Notes: generated by a model from the letters alone, not told the origin. Positions 24,664 to 33,705 are shown, counted from the first letter of the stretch. The stretch: 64,000 nt of DNA from Aristaeella hokkaidonensis (GCF_018128945.1 NZ_CP068393.1:1-64000), one strand, 5' to 3'. Made by a program: numbers and translations.

Positions 24664-24740
24664 TAATGAATACTGAAAACTTAAGACTTAAAACTTAAGA
24701 ATGGTGGAGGAACCCGCTTCCGAAGGGAAGCGGTTTCTTC
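24664..24740. repeat. Composite terminator repeat, copy 3
   Basis: TAATGAATACTGAAAA, two CTTAAGACTTAAAA blocks and AATGGTGGAGGAA, then a 9- to 10-bp CGCTTCC/GGAAGCG stem (24711-24735) and TTTC. It matches the block order at 7700 and 10952. Confidence 0.7.
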
Positions 24741-24753
24741 GATGAAGAATTGT

Positions 24754-24864
24754 CTTTTGCTGCGCAAAAGAATGATATGTTGCTGCGCAACATGATATAT
24801 CGGCTTCATGCCGATATGATAGGTTCGACTGCGTCGAACATGATATGTTCGTCTGACGACGAAC
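24754..24864. repeat. Five-hairpin array with ATGATAT linkers
   Basis: Five perfect hairpins: CTTTTGC/GCAAAAG (24754-24770), GTTGC/GCAAC (24779-24791), ATCGGC/GCCGAT (24799-24815), GTTCGAC/GTCGAAC (24823-24839) and GTTCGTC/GACGAAC (24847-24864). Each is separated by (C)ATGATAT or ATGATAG. No coding potential. Arms differ but always pair, showing selection or copying of hairpin form. Confidence 0.7.
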
Positions 24865-24995
24865 GTTGTAGTTACTCTTCTGCCTTGGCTGAACGTAAGG
24901 GGGGCCGTAAGTGTTGAAGGATAAAATAGACTTTTCCCTTATACAACACAGTGACTCAGTGGGAAAAATATGCTATCGATCTTAATGACTGTTTG
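24865..24995. other. Non-coding stretch before YitT
   Basis: No ORF. TTTTCCC (24933-24939) and GGGAAAA (24960-24966) can pair, enclosing about 20 nt. With the terminator at 24996 this could be the end of a small RNA, but no clear promoter is visible. Confidence 0.3.
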
Positions 24996-25021
24996 TGCGG
25001 CAGAGAAATCTGCCGCATTTT
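24996..25021 (+). terminator. Hairpin with GAAA tetraloop before YitT
   Basis: A perfect 9-bp stem (24996-25004 with 25009-25017), GAAA loop, then TTTTCG. Ends whatever is transcribed through 24870-24995. Confidence 0.65.
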
Positions 25022-25109
25022 CGTGCTTTATGATTGGGGCAGGAACATGGTATAATAATCGTTAATGAGGAAAAAGAAGATCTTTTTCCCGGAGACGAGG
25101 AGAAGCAAA

Positions 25110-25970
25110 ATGTCCAAGGAACAGAAGGTAACCCTGAAGGAATGGATCTATATCACAGTCGGTATCCTGATCATGACGGTCGGTATCTATTTCTTCAAAT
25201 TCCCGAATCATTTCTCCACCGGCGGTGTGACGGGTATTGCCATTGTTCTGGGACACTACGTTCCGTCCATTACTCCCGGTACACTGGTGACGATCATCAA
25301 TATTGCCCTGCTGGCCCTGGGATTTGCGGTTTTCGGAAAGTCCTTCGGAGTCAGGACAGTATATGCCTCCCTGCTGATGTCCGGCACATTACAGCTGCTG
25401 GAAATTGTCTGCCCGATGAGCGCTCCGATGACGTCCCAGCCCCTGGTGGAACTGCTTTTTGCCGTGGGACTTCCGGCGGTGGGTTCGGCAATCCTGTTTA
25501 ACCTGGATGCTTCCTCCGGCGGAACGGATATCATCGCGATGATCCTGAAGAAGCATACGGCGCTGAACATCGGTATTGCCCTGCTGTGCAGCGACATCAT
25601 CATCACAGTGTCTGCCTGCTTTGCCTTCGGCATGGAGACGGGACTGTTCTCCATCCTGGGACTGATTATCAAATCACTGTTCATGGACCTGGTGACAGAC
25701 AACCTGAAAACCAAGAAGTGCTTCCAGATCATCACTTCCCATCCTGAACCCATTGAACAGTTTATTACCGCAGAGCTTCACCGCGGCGCAACCCGGCTGC
25801 ACGGGGAGGGCTCCTATACCCATGAGGGAAAGACCGTGCTGCTGACCGTAGTGTCCAGGCATGAGGCGGTGCTGCTGCGGAACTATATTCACAAGCAGGA
25901 TCCGGCGGCCTTTATGATTATCACTTCCAGCACGGAGATTATTGGCAAGGGCTTCCGCGGGGTGAATTAA
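25110..25970 (+). CDS. YitT family membrane protein (DUF161 + DUF2179)
   Basis: The 286-residue product has five to six membrane helices (residues about 12-185; YFFKFPNHFSTGGVTGIA and SSGGTDIIAMILKK are family-typical) and a C-terminal soluble DUF2179 domain (about 195-286, TRLHGEGSYTHEGKTVLLTVV). The family is widespread in Firmicutes and of unknown transport role. GAGGAG with 7-nt spacing selects the ATG at 25110; an upstream ATG at 25065 has no ribosome binding site. Confidence 0.88.
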   Translation: MSKEQKVTLKEWIYITVGILIMTVGIYFFKFPNHFSTGGVTGIAIVLGHYVPSITPGTLVTIINIALLALGFAVFGKSFGVRTVYASLLMSGTLQLLEIVCPMSAPMTSQPLVELLFAVGLPAVGSAILFNLDASSGGTDIIAMILKKHTALNIGIALLCSDIIITVSACFAFGMETGLFSILGLIIKSLFMDLVTDNLKTKKCFQIITSHPEPIEQFITAELHRGATRLHGEGSYTHEGKTVLLTVVSRHEAVLLRNYIHKQDPAAFMIITSSTEIIGKGFRGVN

Positions 25971-25998
25971 AAAACGTATATCCGGAGGGGAAATTCAC

Positions 25999-26835
25999 AT
26001 GATTCATTTCGGTATGCTGACCCTGATCGAGAACCACACGCTGCAGGACAATATTGACCTGTGCGAAAGCCTCGGCCTGCGTTTTATTGAACTGAACATG
26101 AATTTCCCGGAGTATCAGACGGATGAACTGCAGAAGACGGATGAACTGATCCGGGCCGCGGAAAAGGCCGGGATCTACTTTACCATTCACCTGGATGAAA
26201 ACCTGAATATTGCGGATTTCAACCGGCTGGTTTCTGACGCGTATCTGGAAACCGTCCGGCAGTCTGTTGCGGTGTCCCAAAAGCTGATGGCATTACGGGA
26301 TCGTTATGATCCGGAAAGAAGGCCGCTGACACTGAATATGCATATGAATCCCGGAATCTACATCACCCTTCCGGACAGGAAGGTGCAGATGTATGAGCGG
26401 GATTTTGAAACATACATGAAATCCTTTGCTGCGTTCCGTTCACTGTGTGAGGAATGGATCGGCGAGGCTGATATCCGTATTGCTGTTGAAAATACGGACG
26501 GATTCCGCAGCTATGAGAAGGAAGCCATCCGGTATCTGCTGGAAAGCCCGGTTTTCGGACTGACCTGGGATATCGGCCATTCCAAAGCCATTCATGAGAC
26601 AGACGTTCCGTTTATCACGGAACATCAGGACAGGCTGATCCATTTCCATATCCATGACGCAACGGAGACACCGGCGAAGAACCATCTGGCGCTGGGAGAC
26701 GGGGAACTGGACCTGATGGCAAGACTTCAGCTGGCCGCTCAGCGGAACGCACGGTGCGTCCTGGAAACGAAGACGATTGAAGCACTGAAGAAATCTGTGG
26801 CCTGGCTGAAGGAACATCAGCTGTGGAATACATAA
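25999..26835 (+). CDS. Sugar phosphate isomerase/epimerase (AP-endonuclease 2 TIM barrel)
   Basis: A 278-residue xylose-isomerase-like TIM barrel. Metal-ligand positions are suggested by the glutamate in RFIELNMNFPE, the histidines in YFTIHLDENL and LNMHMNPG, the glutamate in IAVENTDG, WDIGHSK, HFHIHDA and a terminal glutamate CVLETK. Family members isomerise or epimerise sugars, inositols or their phosphates. It is followed 17 bp later by the GH2 gene, so the two probably work on the same glycan-derived sugar. Exact substrate unknown. Confidence 0.82.
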   Translation: MIHFGMLTLIENHTLQDNIDLCESLGLRFIELNMNFPEYQTDELQKTDELIRAAEKAGIYFTIHLDENLNIADFNRLVSDAYLETVRQSVAVSQKLMALRDRYDPERRPLTLNMHMNPGIYITLPDRKVQMYERDFETYMKSFAAFRSLCEEWIGEADIRIAVENTDGFRSYEKEAIRYLLESPVFGLTWDIGHSKAIHETDVPFITEHQDRLIHFHIHDATETPAKNHLALGDGELDLMARLQLAAQRNARCVLETKTIEALKKSVAWLKEHQLWNT

Positions 26836-26852
26836 AAAGCCGGAGGATTCCA

Positions 26853-28529
26853 ATGCAGAGGCTATTTACATCAGCCGGAGAAACGCTGTCCGGTACTCCC
26901 TGGAATACGTACCCACGTCCGCAGCTGGTACGGAAAGACTGGCTGTGCCTGAACGGAAAATGGCATTTCACCTGCGGCGGGACGGAAACAGAAATCAATG
27001 TTCCCTTCTGCCCTGAAAGTTTGCTCTCGGGCGTCAACATAAAAATGGAATACGGCCGGGAGATGGTATATTCCAGATGCTTCACCGTGCCGGAGGAATG
27101 GGAAGGGAAACGGATCCTGCTTCACTTCGGGGCTGTCAGCCGGAAAGCAACGGTCAGGATTAACGGGAAGGAAGCGGTTTCCCATGAAGAGAGCTATCTT
27201 CCTTTCTCCGCGGATATCACAGACCTGATCTGCGAAGGAGAAAACGAAATATCTGTCACTGCCGTCAACGATCTGTCCCATCAGCATCCCTGGGGAAAAC
27301 AGAAAGAAAAGCGGGGCGGCATGTGGTATACCCCGGTGTCCGGTATCTGGCAGACAGTCTGGATTGAACCGGTTCCGGAACGGTATATCCACACCCTGAC
27401 GATTCATACGGGCAGGGATTACGCGGAAATCACTGTGAACGGCGCCGATGACGGAGCTGTTGAGATGAACGGCGTCTGCTATCCCCTGGTCCGTGGTATG
27501 GTCCGGATCGATGTGAAAGATCCAAACTGCTGGTGCCCGGAAAACCCGTACCTGTACCGGTTTACCGTGACCGCTGGCGAGGATCGGGCGGAATCATATT
27601 TTGCCCTGAGGACACTGACAGTGGAACGCATCAGCGGAATCCCGCGGCTTTGCCTGAACGGGGAACCGTATTTTTTCCACGGCCTGCTGGACCAGGGATA
27701 CTGGAGCGACGGCCTGTATACGCCGGCGGCTTCCTCCTGTTATGAATCGGATATCCTGGCCATGAAGGCGCTGGGGTTCAACATGCTGCGTAAACACATC
27801 AAAATTGAACCGGAGCAGTTCTACTATGACTGTGACCGGCTGGGCATGATTGTTTTCCAGGATATGGTGAACTGCGGAGAGTATCATTTCCTTCGCGATA
27901 CCATCCTGCCGACGGCTGGATGGAAGCCCCTGAATGACGCCCGCCTGAACCGGGACCAGGCTGCAAGGGAAAACTTCCTGAAGACCATGGATGAGACGGT
28001 CCGGCTGCTGGGCAATCATCCATGCATCTGCCTGTGGACCATCTTCAACGAAGGATGGGGTCAGTTCCGGGCAGATGACGCTTTCCGCCGGCTGAAAGCG
28101 CTGGACGGCACACGGTTTGTTGACAGCACTTCAGGCTGGTTTGCCCGGAAACTGAGCGACGTGGAAAGCCTCCATATCTATTTCAAAAAGCTTCGGACCG
28201 GAAAACAGGACCGGCCGCAGTTTCTGTCAGAATTCGGCGGATGGTCCCTCAAGATTCCGGAGCACAGCTTTAACCTGGAAAAGACCTACGGATACAAGAA
28301 GTACGAGAATCGGGAGACGTTCGTACGCGACCTGAAGGCACTGTACCTGGAAGAGGTGCTTCCCATGATTTCCCGGGGACTGTGCGCCGGGGTATATACC
28401 CAGGTTTCGGACGTTGAGGATGAAACCAACGGGCTTCTGACCTTTGACCGGAAGGAAGCCAAAGTGACCCCGGAGGAGTTCCGGGATGTTTCCGACAGGC
28501 TCTGTAAGGCAATCAAAGAACAGGCATGA
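26853..28529 (+). CDS. Glycoside hydrolase family 2 (beta-galactosidase/glucuronidase-like)
   Basis: The 558-residue intracellular GH2 enzyme (no signal peptide) has an N-terminal jelly-roll (about 30-180), an Ig-like domain (about 185-265) and a catalytic barrel (about 270-558). The acid/base glutamate is about E400 in TIFNEGWGQF and the nucleophile about E460 in LSEFGG; HIKIEPEQFYYDCDRLG is typical. The NxK motif that marks beta-glucuronidases is not seen, so galactoside or another substrate is more likely. GGAGG with 6-nt spacing selects the ATG at 26853. It is co-directional with a TIM-barrel isomerase and an MFS transporter, suggesting oligosaccharide uptake and breakdown. Confidence 0.88.
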   Translation: MQRLFTSAGETLSGTPWNTYPRPQLVRKDWLCLNGKWHFTCGGTETEINVPFCPESLLSGVNIKMEYGREMVYSRCFTVPEEWEGKRILLHFGAVSRKATVRINGKEAVSHEESYLPFSADITDLICEGENEISVTAVNDLSHQHPWGKQKEKRGGMWYTPVSGIWQTVWIEPVPERYIHTLTIHTGRDYAEITVNGADDGAVEMNGVCYPLVRGMVRIDVKDPNCWCPENPYLYRFTVTAGEDRAESYFALRTLTVERISGIPRLCLNGEPYFFHGLLDQGYWSDGLYTPAASSCYESDILAMKALGFNMLRKHIKIEPEQFYYDCDRLGMIVFQDMVNCGEYHFLRDTILPTAGWKPLNDARLNRDQAARENFLKTMDETVRLLGNHPCICLWTIFNEGWGQFRADDAFRRLKALDGTRFVDSTSGWFARKLSDVESLHIYFKKLRTGKQDRPQFLSEFGGWSLKIPEHSFNLEKTYGYKKYENRETFVRDLKALYLEEVLPMISRGLCAGVYTQVSDVEDETNGLLTFDRKEAKVTPEEFRDVSDRLCKAIKEQA

Positions 28530-28557
28530 AAACAGACAGGCAGCAGAGGTGTTTCTT

Positions 28558-29907
28558 ATGATGAAGAACCGTAAATTCCAGATTGCCCTGATTATATTCT
28601 CCCTTACCGGCCAGATTGCCTGGGTCGTGGAGAATATGTATTTCAACGTGTTCATCTATAAGATGTTCCGGGCTTCCGCGTCGGATATTGCCCTGATGGT
28701 TACTGCCAGCGCGATCGCGGCGACGCTGACCACCATCCTGATGGGCGCCCTGTCCGACCGGATCGGGAAACGAAAAATCTTTATGTGTGCCGGATACATT
28801 GCCTGGGGTATCTCCATTATCTCGTTTGCCCTGATCCGGACAGACGTAATTTCCTCCCTGTTCGGCATGGTGACCGGTGCGGCAACCGTCGGAATCACGC
28901 TGACCATTATCATGGACTGCGTGATGACCTTCTTCGGATCCACGGCGAATGACGCCGCCTACAATGCCTGGCTGACAGACTCCACAGACGCCACCAACCG
29001 CGGGGCGGCCGAAGGCATCAACTCCATGATGCCCCTGATCTCCATTCTTGTGGTGTTTGGCGGATTCATGGGCTTTGACCTGGATCAGGCTTCCAGCTGG
29101 ACTGCCATATACTGCATTATCGGCGGGCTGGTCCTGCTGATCGGAATCCTGGGTTTCTTCCTGGTGGATGAAGCCCCGGTCAGGAATCCGGACAGCCTGG
29201 GCTACTTTGCCACAATCCTGTACGGGTTTCGCCCGGCGGTGATCCGGAAAAATGCCGTGCTGTATTTTTCCATGGCGGCCTTCATTATTTTCAACATCTC
29301 CATTCAGATTTACATGCCCTACCTGATTATCTACTATGAGCAGACGCTGGGTATGGCGGACTACGTGCTGATTATGGCGCCGGCTATTATCCTGGCCGCG
29401 GCTGTGACCTTCTTCTTCGGCAGGCTGATTGACCGTTTTGGATTCCGAAAGACAGTCCTTCCGGCTCTGTTCCTGCTGGCGCTGGGTTTTGTCCTGCTGT
29501 GGCTGGTGCCTTCTGTGATTCAGGCCGAGGGTATGGCGATGAAAATACCGGTGTTTATCGGCTCCTTCCTGATGATGTCCGGCTACCTGAGCGGCATGGC
29601 CGCATACGGCACACAGCTGCGCAACTATACCCCTGAACACATGGCAGGCCGTTTCCAGGGACTTCGGATCCTTTCGCAGGTGCTGATTCCCGGCATCATC
29701 GGTCCGCAGATCGGCGCATGGGTACTCCGGGACGCGCCGACCATTTCCAACAGCGATGGAACAACCTCTTTCCTGCCAAGTGCGGATATCTTCCTGACGG
29801 CGCTGATTGTCCTGCTTATTCTGATTGCGGTACTGTCCGCCTGGCTGCTTCATAACAAAAACGGTGTGGAAGGCTCTGCATCAATGGAACTCCGGGGGGA
29901 CAGATGA
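28558..29907 (+). CDS. MFS transporter
   Basis: A 449-residue major facilitator protein with twelve predicted helices. Motif A, GALSDRIGKRKIF, lies between helices 2 and 3 and a second copy, GRLIDRFGFRKT, follows the central loop. AGAGGTG selects the ATG at 28558; 28561 is equally possible. It lies 28 bp after the GH2 gene and overlaps the next ABC gene by 4 bp. It probably imports the glycoside used by the GH2 enzyme, an inference from neighbourhood only. Confidence 0.85.
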   Translation: MMKNRKFQIALIIFSLTGQIAWVVENMYFNVFIYKMFRASASDIALMVTASAIAATLTTILMGALSDRIGKRKIFMCAGYIAWGISIISFALIRTDVISSLFGMVTGAATVGITLTIIMDCVMTFFGSTANDAAYNAWLTDSTDATNRGAAEGINSMMPLISILVVFGGFMGFDLDQASSWTAIYCIIGGLVLLIGILGFFLVDEAPVRNPDSLGYFATILYGFRPAVIRKNAVLYFSMAAFIIFNISIQIYMPYLIIYYEQTLGMADYVLIMAPAIILAAAVTFFFGRLIDRFGFRKTVLPALFLLALGFVLLWLVPSVIQAEGMAMKIPVFIGSFLMMSGYLSGMAAYGTQLRNYTPEHMAGRFQGLRILSQVLIPGIIGPQIGAWVLRDAPTISNSDGTTSFLPSADIFLTALIVLLILIAVLSAWLLHNKNGVEGSASMELRGDR

Positions 29908-31670
29908 AGTTTCTTTGGAAGTATCTGAAAAAGTATCAATGGATGATCCTGATCGGTATGGGACTGAAGCTGGCCGGAACGCTGACCGAGCTTCTGATTC
30001 CCTATGTGATGGAACATCTGCTGGACCATGTGGTGCCGCAAAAGGAGACGGCGCCGGTTTTGCTGTGGGGCGGGGCGATGATCCTGCTGGCCTGTGTGGT
30101 TCGGTTCCTGAATGTGACGGCAAACAAGAAAGCGGTGTGGATTGCCAAGGAAAGTATTTTTACCATCCGGCGGGACTTGTTCCATTCAGCACTGAACCTG
30201 TCCGGAGGGCAAACAGATGAGATTGGCCTGCCTTCCCTGATTTCCAGGATGACCTCTGACACGTACAATGTGCAGAATTTTATCCGGGCTGCCCAGACGC
30301 TGGGTATCCGGGCGCCGATCATGCTGATCGGAGGTATCGTCATTACGCTGACTATGGATACAGGCCTGGCGCTGATTCTGTGCATCATGGCGCCGATTAT
30401 GATCGGCCTGGTGGTGTTTATCTCTTTCAAGGGCATTCCGCTGTATGATATGGTGCAGCGGGGGATGGACGATATTGTGCGCATCATGCGGGAAAACATC
30501 TCCGGAATCCGGGTGGTGAAGGCGCTTTCCAAGGAACCCTTTGAGATGCGGCGCTTTGGAGAGGCAAATGATACGACTTCCCGGCGGGATATCAAGGCAA
30601 GTATCATTATGGCACTGCCGGGCCCGGTGGTAACGCTGTTCCTGAATATCGGCCTGACACTGATTGTTTTTATCGGCGCAAAACGGGTGAACGCGGGCGT
30701 GACCCAGCCCGGTGTGATCCTGGCCTTCCTGACATACTTCAATATGATCCTGATGGGCGTAATGGGCCTGAACCGCGTGTTCCTGATGCTCTCCAAGGCT
30801 AATGCTTCCGCGGCCCGTATCGCTGAGGCAACAGAGCAGCAGGAAGACCTGGCTGTACTGCCGGCAGAGAAAGGCGCCGCAACGGAGCGGGAGGGTCACA
30901 TTGTTTTTGATCATGTAACCTTCAGTTATGCGGGGAACGGGGAGAACGCAGCGCAGAACTCTGCGGCTTTTGCGGGATCTTCCAGGCAGCAGTGCCTGAA
31001 GGACGTGGATTTCACGATCCGGAAGGGTGGATCCCTGGGCATTATCGGCGCCACGGGAAGCGGAAAAACCACGATCATCAACCTGCTGATGCGTTTTTAC
31101 GATCCCGGGGAAGGGCATGTGTTCATTGACGGACAGGACGTTCGTACGATGGACCGGGATGCCCTGCGCCGCCGGTTCGGCACGGTGTTCCAGAATGATA
31201 CGATCTTTGCCTCCAGCATCCGGGAGAATGTGGTATTCGGCCGGAACGTGGATGAGGAGCGGCTGCAGGAAGCCCTGGGAGATGCCATGGCAGCTGATTT
31301 TGTCAACCGGTATGAGGACGGGGCTGACCACATGGCAGCAATTCACGGCGGCAATTTCTCCGGCGGACAGAAGCAGCGGCTGCTGATTGCCCGGGCCGTG
31401 GCGGCGAAACCGGATATCCTGATCCTGGACGATTCCTCCTCCGCACTGGATTACCGGACGGATGCCGAATTGCGAAAAGCCATCAGCAGCCGGTACACCG
31501 GAACGACACTGATCGTCATTGCGCAGCGGGTTTCTTCCATCATGAACCTGGATGAAATCATTGTGCTGGATGAAGGAGAAATGATCGGCAAGGGAACGCA
31601 TGAGGAACTGATGCGTGAATGCCCGGTTTACCGGGAGATCCAGCAAACCCAGATGGGGGAGGTGGAATAA
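29904..31670 (+). CDS. Heterodimeric ABC exporter half A (degenerate ATP site)
   Basis: A 588-residue half-transporter: six-helix type I exporter domain (residues about 10-300) and nucleotide-binding domain (about 330-588). Walker A is GATGSGKTT and the signature FSGGQKQR is intact. Walker B ends LILDD, with Asp replacing the catalytic Glu, and the H-loop histidine is Gln (VIAQRVSS). This is the usual pattern for the non-catalytic half of heterodimeric exporters such as BmrC/BmrD. The start overlaps the MFS stop. A short insertion (ENAAQNSAAFAGSSRQQ) lies just before the P-loop region. Confidence 0.9.
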   Translation: MKFLWKYLKKYQWMILIGMGLKLAGTLTELLIPYVMEHLLDHVVPQKETAPVLLWGGAMILLACVVRFLNVTANKKAVWIAKESIFTIRRDLFHSALNLSGGQTDEIGLPSLISRMTSDTYNVQNFIRAAQTLGIRAPIMLIGGIVITLTMDTGLALILCIMAPIMIGLVVFISFKGIPLYDMVQRGMDDIVRIMRENISGIRVVKALSKEPFEMRRFGEANDTTSRRDIKASIIMALPGPVVTLFLNIGLTLIVFIGAKRVNAGVTQPGVILAFLTYFNMILMGVMGLNRVFLMLSKANASAARIAEATEQQEDLAVLPAEKGAATEREGHIVFDHVTFSYAGNGENAAQNSAAFAGSSRQQCLKDVDFTIRKGGSLGIIGATGSGKTTIINLLMRFYDPGEGHVFIDGQDVRTMDRDALRRRFGTVFQNDTIFASSIRENVVFGRNVDEERLQEALGDAMAADFVNRYEDGADHMAAIHGGNFSGGQKQRLLIARAVAAKPDILILDDSSSALDYRTDAELRKAISSRYTGTTLIVIAQRVSSIMNLDEIIVLDEGEMIGKGTHEELMRECPVYREIQQTQMGEVE

Positions 31671-33439
31671 TGGCCAACAGAGATTCCATTATGACCAAAC
31701 CCAAGGACTCAAAGGGAGCCTTTATGCGCCTGCTGTCCTACCTGGGCGCGTTCAAAGCACTGATCCTGCTGGTGGCGGTGCTGTGTCTGATCAGCAATGT
31801 ACTGAGCCTGTGGGGACCGACGCTGGCCGGATCCGCGATTAATGAGGCGGCGGCAGGAATAAACAAGGTGAACTTCGAAAAGGTCGCCTACTATGCGGTC
31901 CGGATGCTGGCAGTATACGTGAGCTCTTCCCTGATCACCATCCTGATTCATATGATTATGGTGAATGTTTCCAAACGTGTGGGCCGGAAGATGCGGCAGG
32001 ATGTGTTTGACAAGCTGATGCGGCTGCCGGTGGGCTTTTTTGACCGGAACCAGGCGGGAGATATCATCAGCCGGGTATCCTATGACGTGGACGTAATCAG
32101 CACCTGTATGGCCACGGATGTGGTGGCAATCCTGACCAGTGTGGTGACGGTAGCCGGCGCGCTGATCATGATGGTCCGGATATCCCCGGTACTGAGCCTG
32201 GTGACGCTGGTAACGGTGCCTGCTTCCATCGTGTTCACCGCCCACATGCGAAAGAAGACCCAGCCCCGGTTTGTGAAACGGTCCAGGTCCTACGGAGCGA
32301 TGAACGGATTTGTGGAAGAGCAGCTGTCCGGGCAGAAGACCATCCAGGCCTATGCCTATGAGGACCAGATTGACGATAAATATGAGGATATCAACCACCA
32401 GGCCGCGGAAGCGTATTATGACGCGGATTCCCTGGCGGCAACCATCGGTCCGACGATCGGCTTTATCAACAATATCGGCCTGAGCCTGATCACCCTGCTG
32501 GGATCGGTGCTGTATATGAACGGGGCCATCGGGTTGGGAAACATCTCTTCTTTTGTGCTGTATTCCCGGAAATTTTCCGGTCCGATCAACGAAGTAGCGA
32601 ACATCATCAACGAACTCTTCTCCGCACTGGCGGCGGCGGAACGGGTATTCGGCCTGCTGGATCAGCCGGAAGAACTGAAGGATGCAGAGGGTGCCCGGAC
32701 GCTGACGGACGTGGAAGGCAACGTGGCGCTGAATAAGGTGTCCTTTGGTTATGACCCGGACCGGACCATTATCCACGATCTTTCCATGCGGGCGGATGCA
32801 GGAAAGCTGACGGCTATCGTAGGCCCTACCGGCGCCGGCAAAACAACGATCATCAACCTGTTGATGCGTTTTTACGACGTGGACAGCGGCAGCGTGACCG
32901 TGGACGGACAGGACGTAAGGGAGCTGACCCGGAGAAGCCTGCGGTCTGCTTATGCCATGGTGCTGCAGGACACCTGGGTGTTCCGGGGCACGATCTTTGA
33001 CAATATAGCCTACGGCAAGGAAAACGCCACGATGGATGAGGTGGTGGCCGCGGCGAAGGCCGCCCATATCCATCCGTTTATCATGCGGCTGCCGGAAGGA
33101 TACCAGACAGTAATCAGCGAGGACGGCGGCAACATTTCGAAGGGACAGAAGCAGCTGCTGACGATCGCCCGGGCAATGCTGTATACCTCCAATATGCTGA
33201 TCCTGGATGAGGCAACCTCCAACGTGGATACTTCCACAGAACGGGAGATCCAGCGGGCTATGCGAAAGCTGATGACAGGGCGGACGTGCTTTGTAATCGC
33301 CCACCGGCTATCCACAATCCGGAACGCTGACAATATCCTGGTAGTAAACCAGGGAGACGTTGTGGAGCAAGGGACGCACGACGAACTGATGCAGGCGCGG
33401 GGGTTCTACTATCGTCTGTACCGTGCGCAGTTTGAATAA
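31670..33439 (+). CDS. Heterodimeric ABC exporter half B (catalytic)
   Basis: The 589-residue partner has six membrane helices and a complete catalytic NBD: Walker A GPTGAGKTT, Walker B MLILDEATSNVD with the catalytic Glu, and H-loop VIAHRLSTI. Its signature motif is altered (ISKGQKQL for LSGGQ). With half A the two make one active and one degenerate site. The ATG overlaps the half A stop (TAATG), preceded by GGGGGAGG, so translation is coupled. Substrate is probably a drug, lipid or peptide. Confidence 0.9.
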   Translation: MANRDSIMTKPKDSKGAFMRLLSYLGAFKALILLVAVLCLISNVLSLWGPTLAGSAINEAAAGINKVNFEKVAYYAVRMLAVYVSSSLITILIHMIMVNVSKRVGRKMRQDVFDKLMRLPVGFFDRNQAGDIISRVSYDVDVISTCMATDVVAILTSVVTVAGALIMMVRISPVLSLVTLVTVPASIVFTAHMRKKTQPRFVKRSRSYGAMNGFVEEQLSGQKTIQAYAYEDQIDDKYEDINHQAAEAYYDADSLAATIGPTIGFINNIGLSLITLLGSVLYMNGAIGLGNISSFVLYSRKFSGPINEVANIINELFSALAAAERVFGLLDQPEELKDAEGARTLTDVEGNVALNKVSFGYDPDRTIIHDLSMRADAGKLTAIVGPTGAGKTTIINLLMRFYDVDSGSVTVDGQDVRELTRRSLRSAYAMVLQDTWVFRGTIFDNIAYGKENATMDEVVAAAKAAHIHPFIMRLPEGYQTVISEDGGNISKGQKQLLTIARAMLYTSNMLILDEATSNVDTSTEREIQRAMRKLMTGRTCFVIAHRLSTIRNADNILVVNQGDVVEQGTHDELMQARGFYYRLYRAQFE

Positions 33440-33446
33440 AAAATGC

Positions 33447-33475
33447 TTGACATGTGTCTTTTGGTAAGTTATAGT
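33447..33475 (+). promoter_or_regulatory. Consensus promoter of the leader/rsgA unit
   Basis: TTGACA (33447-33452), exactly 17 bp, TATAGT (33470-33475). It begins 8 bp after the ABC stop codon and predicts a transcript start near 33482. Confidence 0.85.
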
Positions 33476-33508
33476 GATCACAATTAAAAAAGAAAGGAGG
33501 TTCTTCGC

Positions 33509-33613
33509 ATGGTTAACTTCATGAATGTAAAACGGTTTACAGCCACCGTTAAAACTGTAAAACACATCCGTAATGGCAATACATCTGACCATACGAAGAA
33601 CCAACCGGAATAA
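33509..33613 (+). CDS. Leader ORF, 34 aa
   Basis: A 34-codon ORF begins 8 nt after a near-perfect AAAGGAGG. The peptide is basic (MVNFMNVKRFTATVKTVKHI and onward) with no recognised motif. It fills the structured leader between promoter and terminator, and its two ends pair with each other as RNA. It is best read as a regulatory leader peptide, though a short functional peptide is possible. Confidence 0.55.
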   Translation: MVNFMNVKRFTATVKTVKHIRNGNTSDHTKNQPE

Positions 33614-33641
33614 CTTCCGGCGCCTGTTTTCATATGATCGG

Positions 33642-33672
33642 CCGCTTGTCCATAACGGATAAGCGGTTTTTT
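33642..33672 (+). terminator. Attenuator-like terminator before rsgA
   Basis: A 10-bp stem with one G-U pair (33642-33651 with 33657-33666), loop ATAAC, then six T. It sits between the leader ORF and the downstream tiny ORFs and rsgA, with no other clear promoter after it, so expression of rsgA should need readthrough. Confidence 0.8.
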
Positions 33673-33705
33673 GCTGCGTAAAAAAGAATACAGGGGGTGG
33701 TCGGG

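Larger units (their letters stand above)
33482..33672 (+). ncRNA. Structured leader RNA upstream of the rsgA-type gene
   Basis: About 190 nt between a consensus promoter and an intrinsic terminator. 33499-33512 (GGTTCTTCGCATGG), which includes the end of the Shine-Dalgarno and the start codon of the small ORF, can pair 13 of 14 positions with 33589-33602 near the ORF end. Inside are TGTAAA/TTTACA and AACGGT/ACCGTT stems, and the stop codon lies in the loop of CCGGAA/TTCCGG (33605-33620). Translation of the ORF would open the long stem. I infer a translation-sensing attenuator or cis-regulatory RNA; no known Rfam class is recognised. Confidence 0.5.

Noticed and set aside
30186..33304. Long minus-strand ORFs (486 and 531 codons) opposite the ABC exporter genes
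   Set aside because: Both are shadows of intact ABC transporters with all motifs on the plus strand.
33529..33544. TGTAAA-N4-TTTACA as a CcpA cre site
   Set aside because: It is two bases longer than the cre consensus, lacks the central CG symmetry, and lies inside the leader ORF where it fits an RNA stem better.
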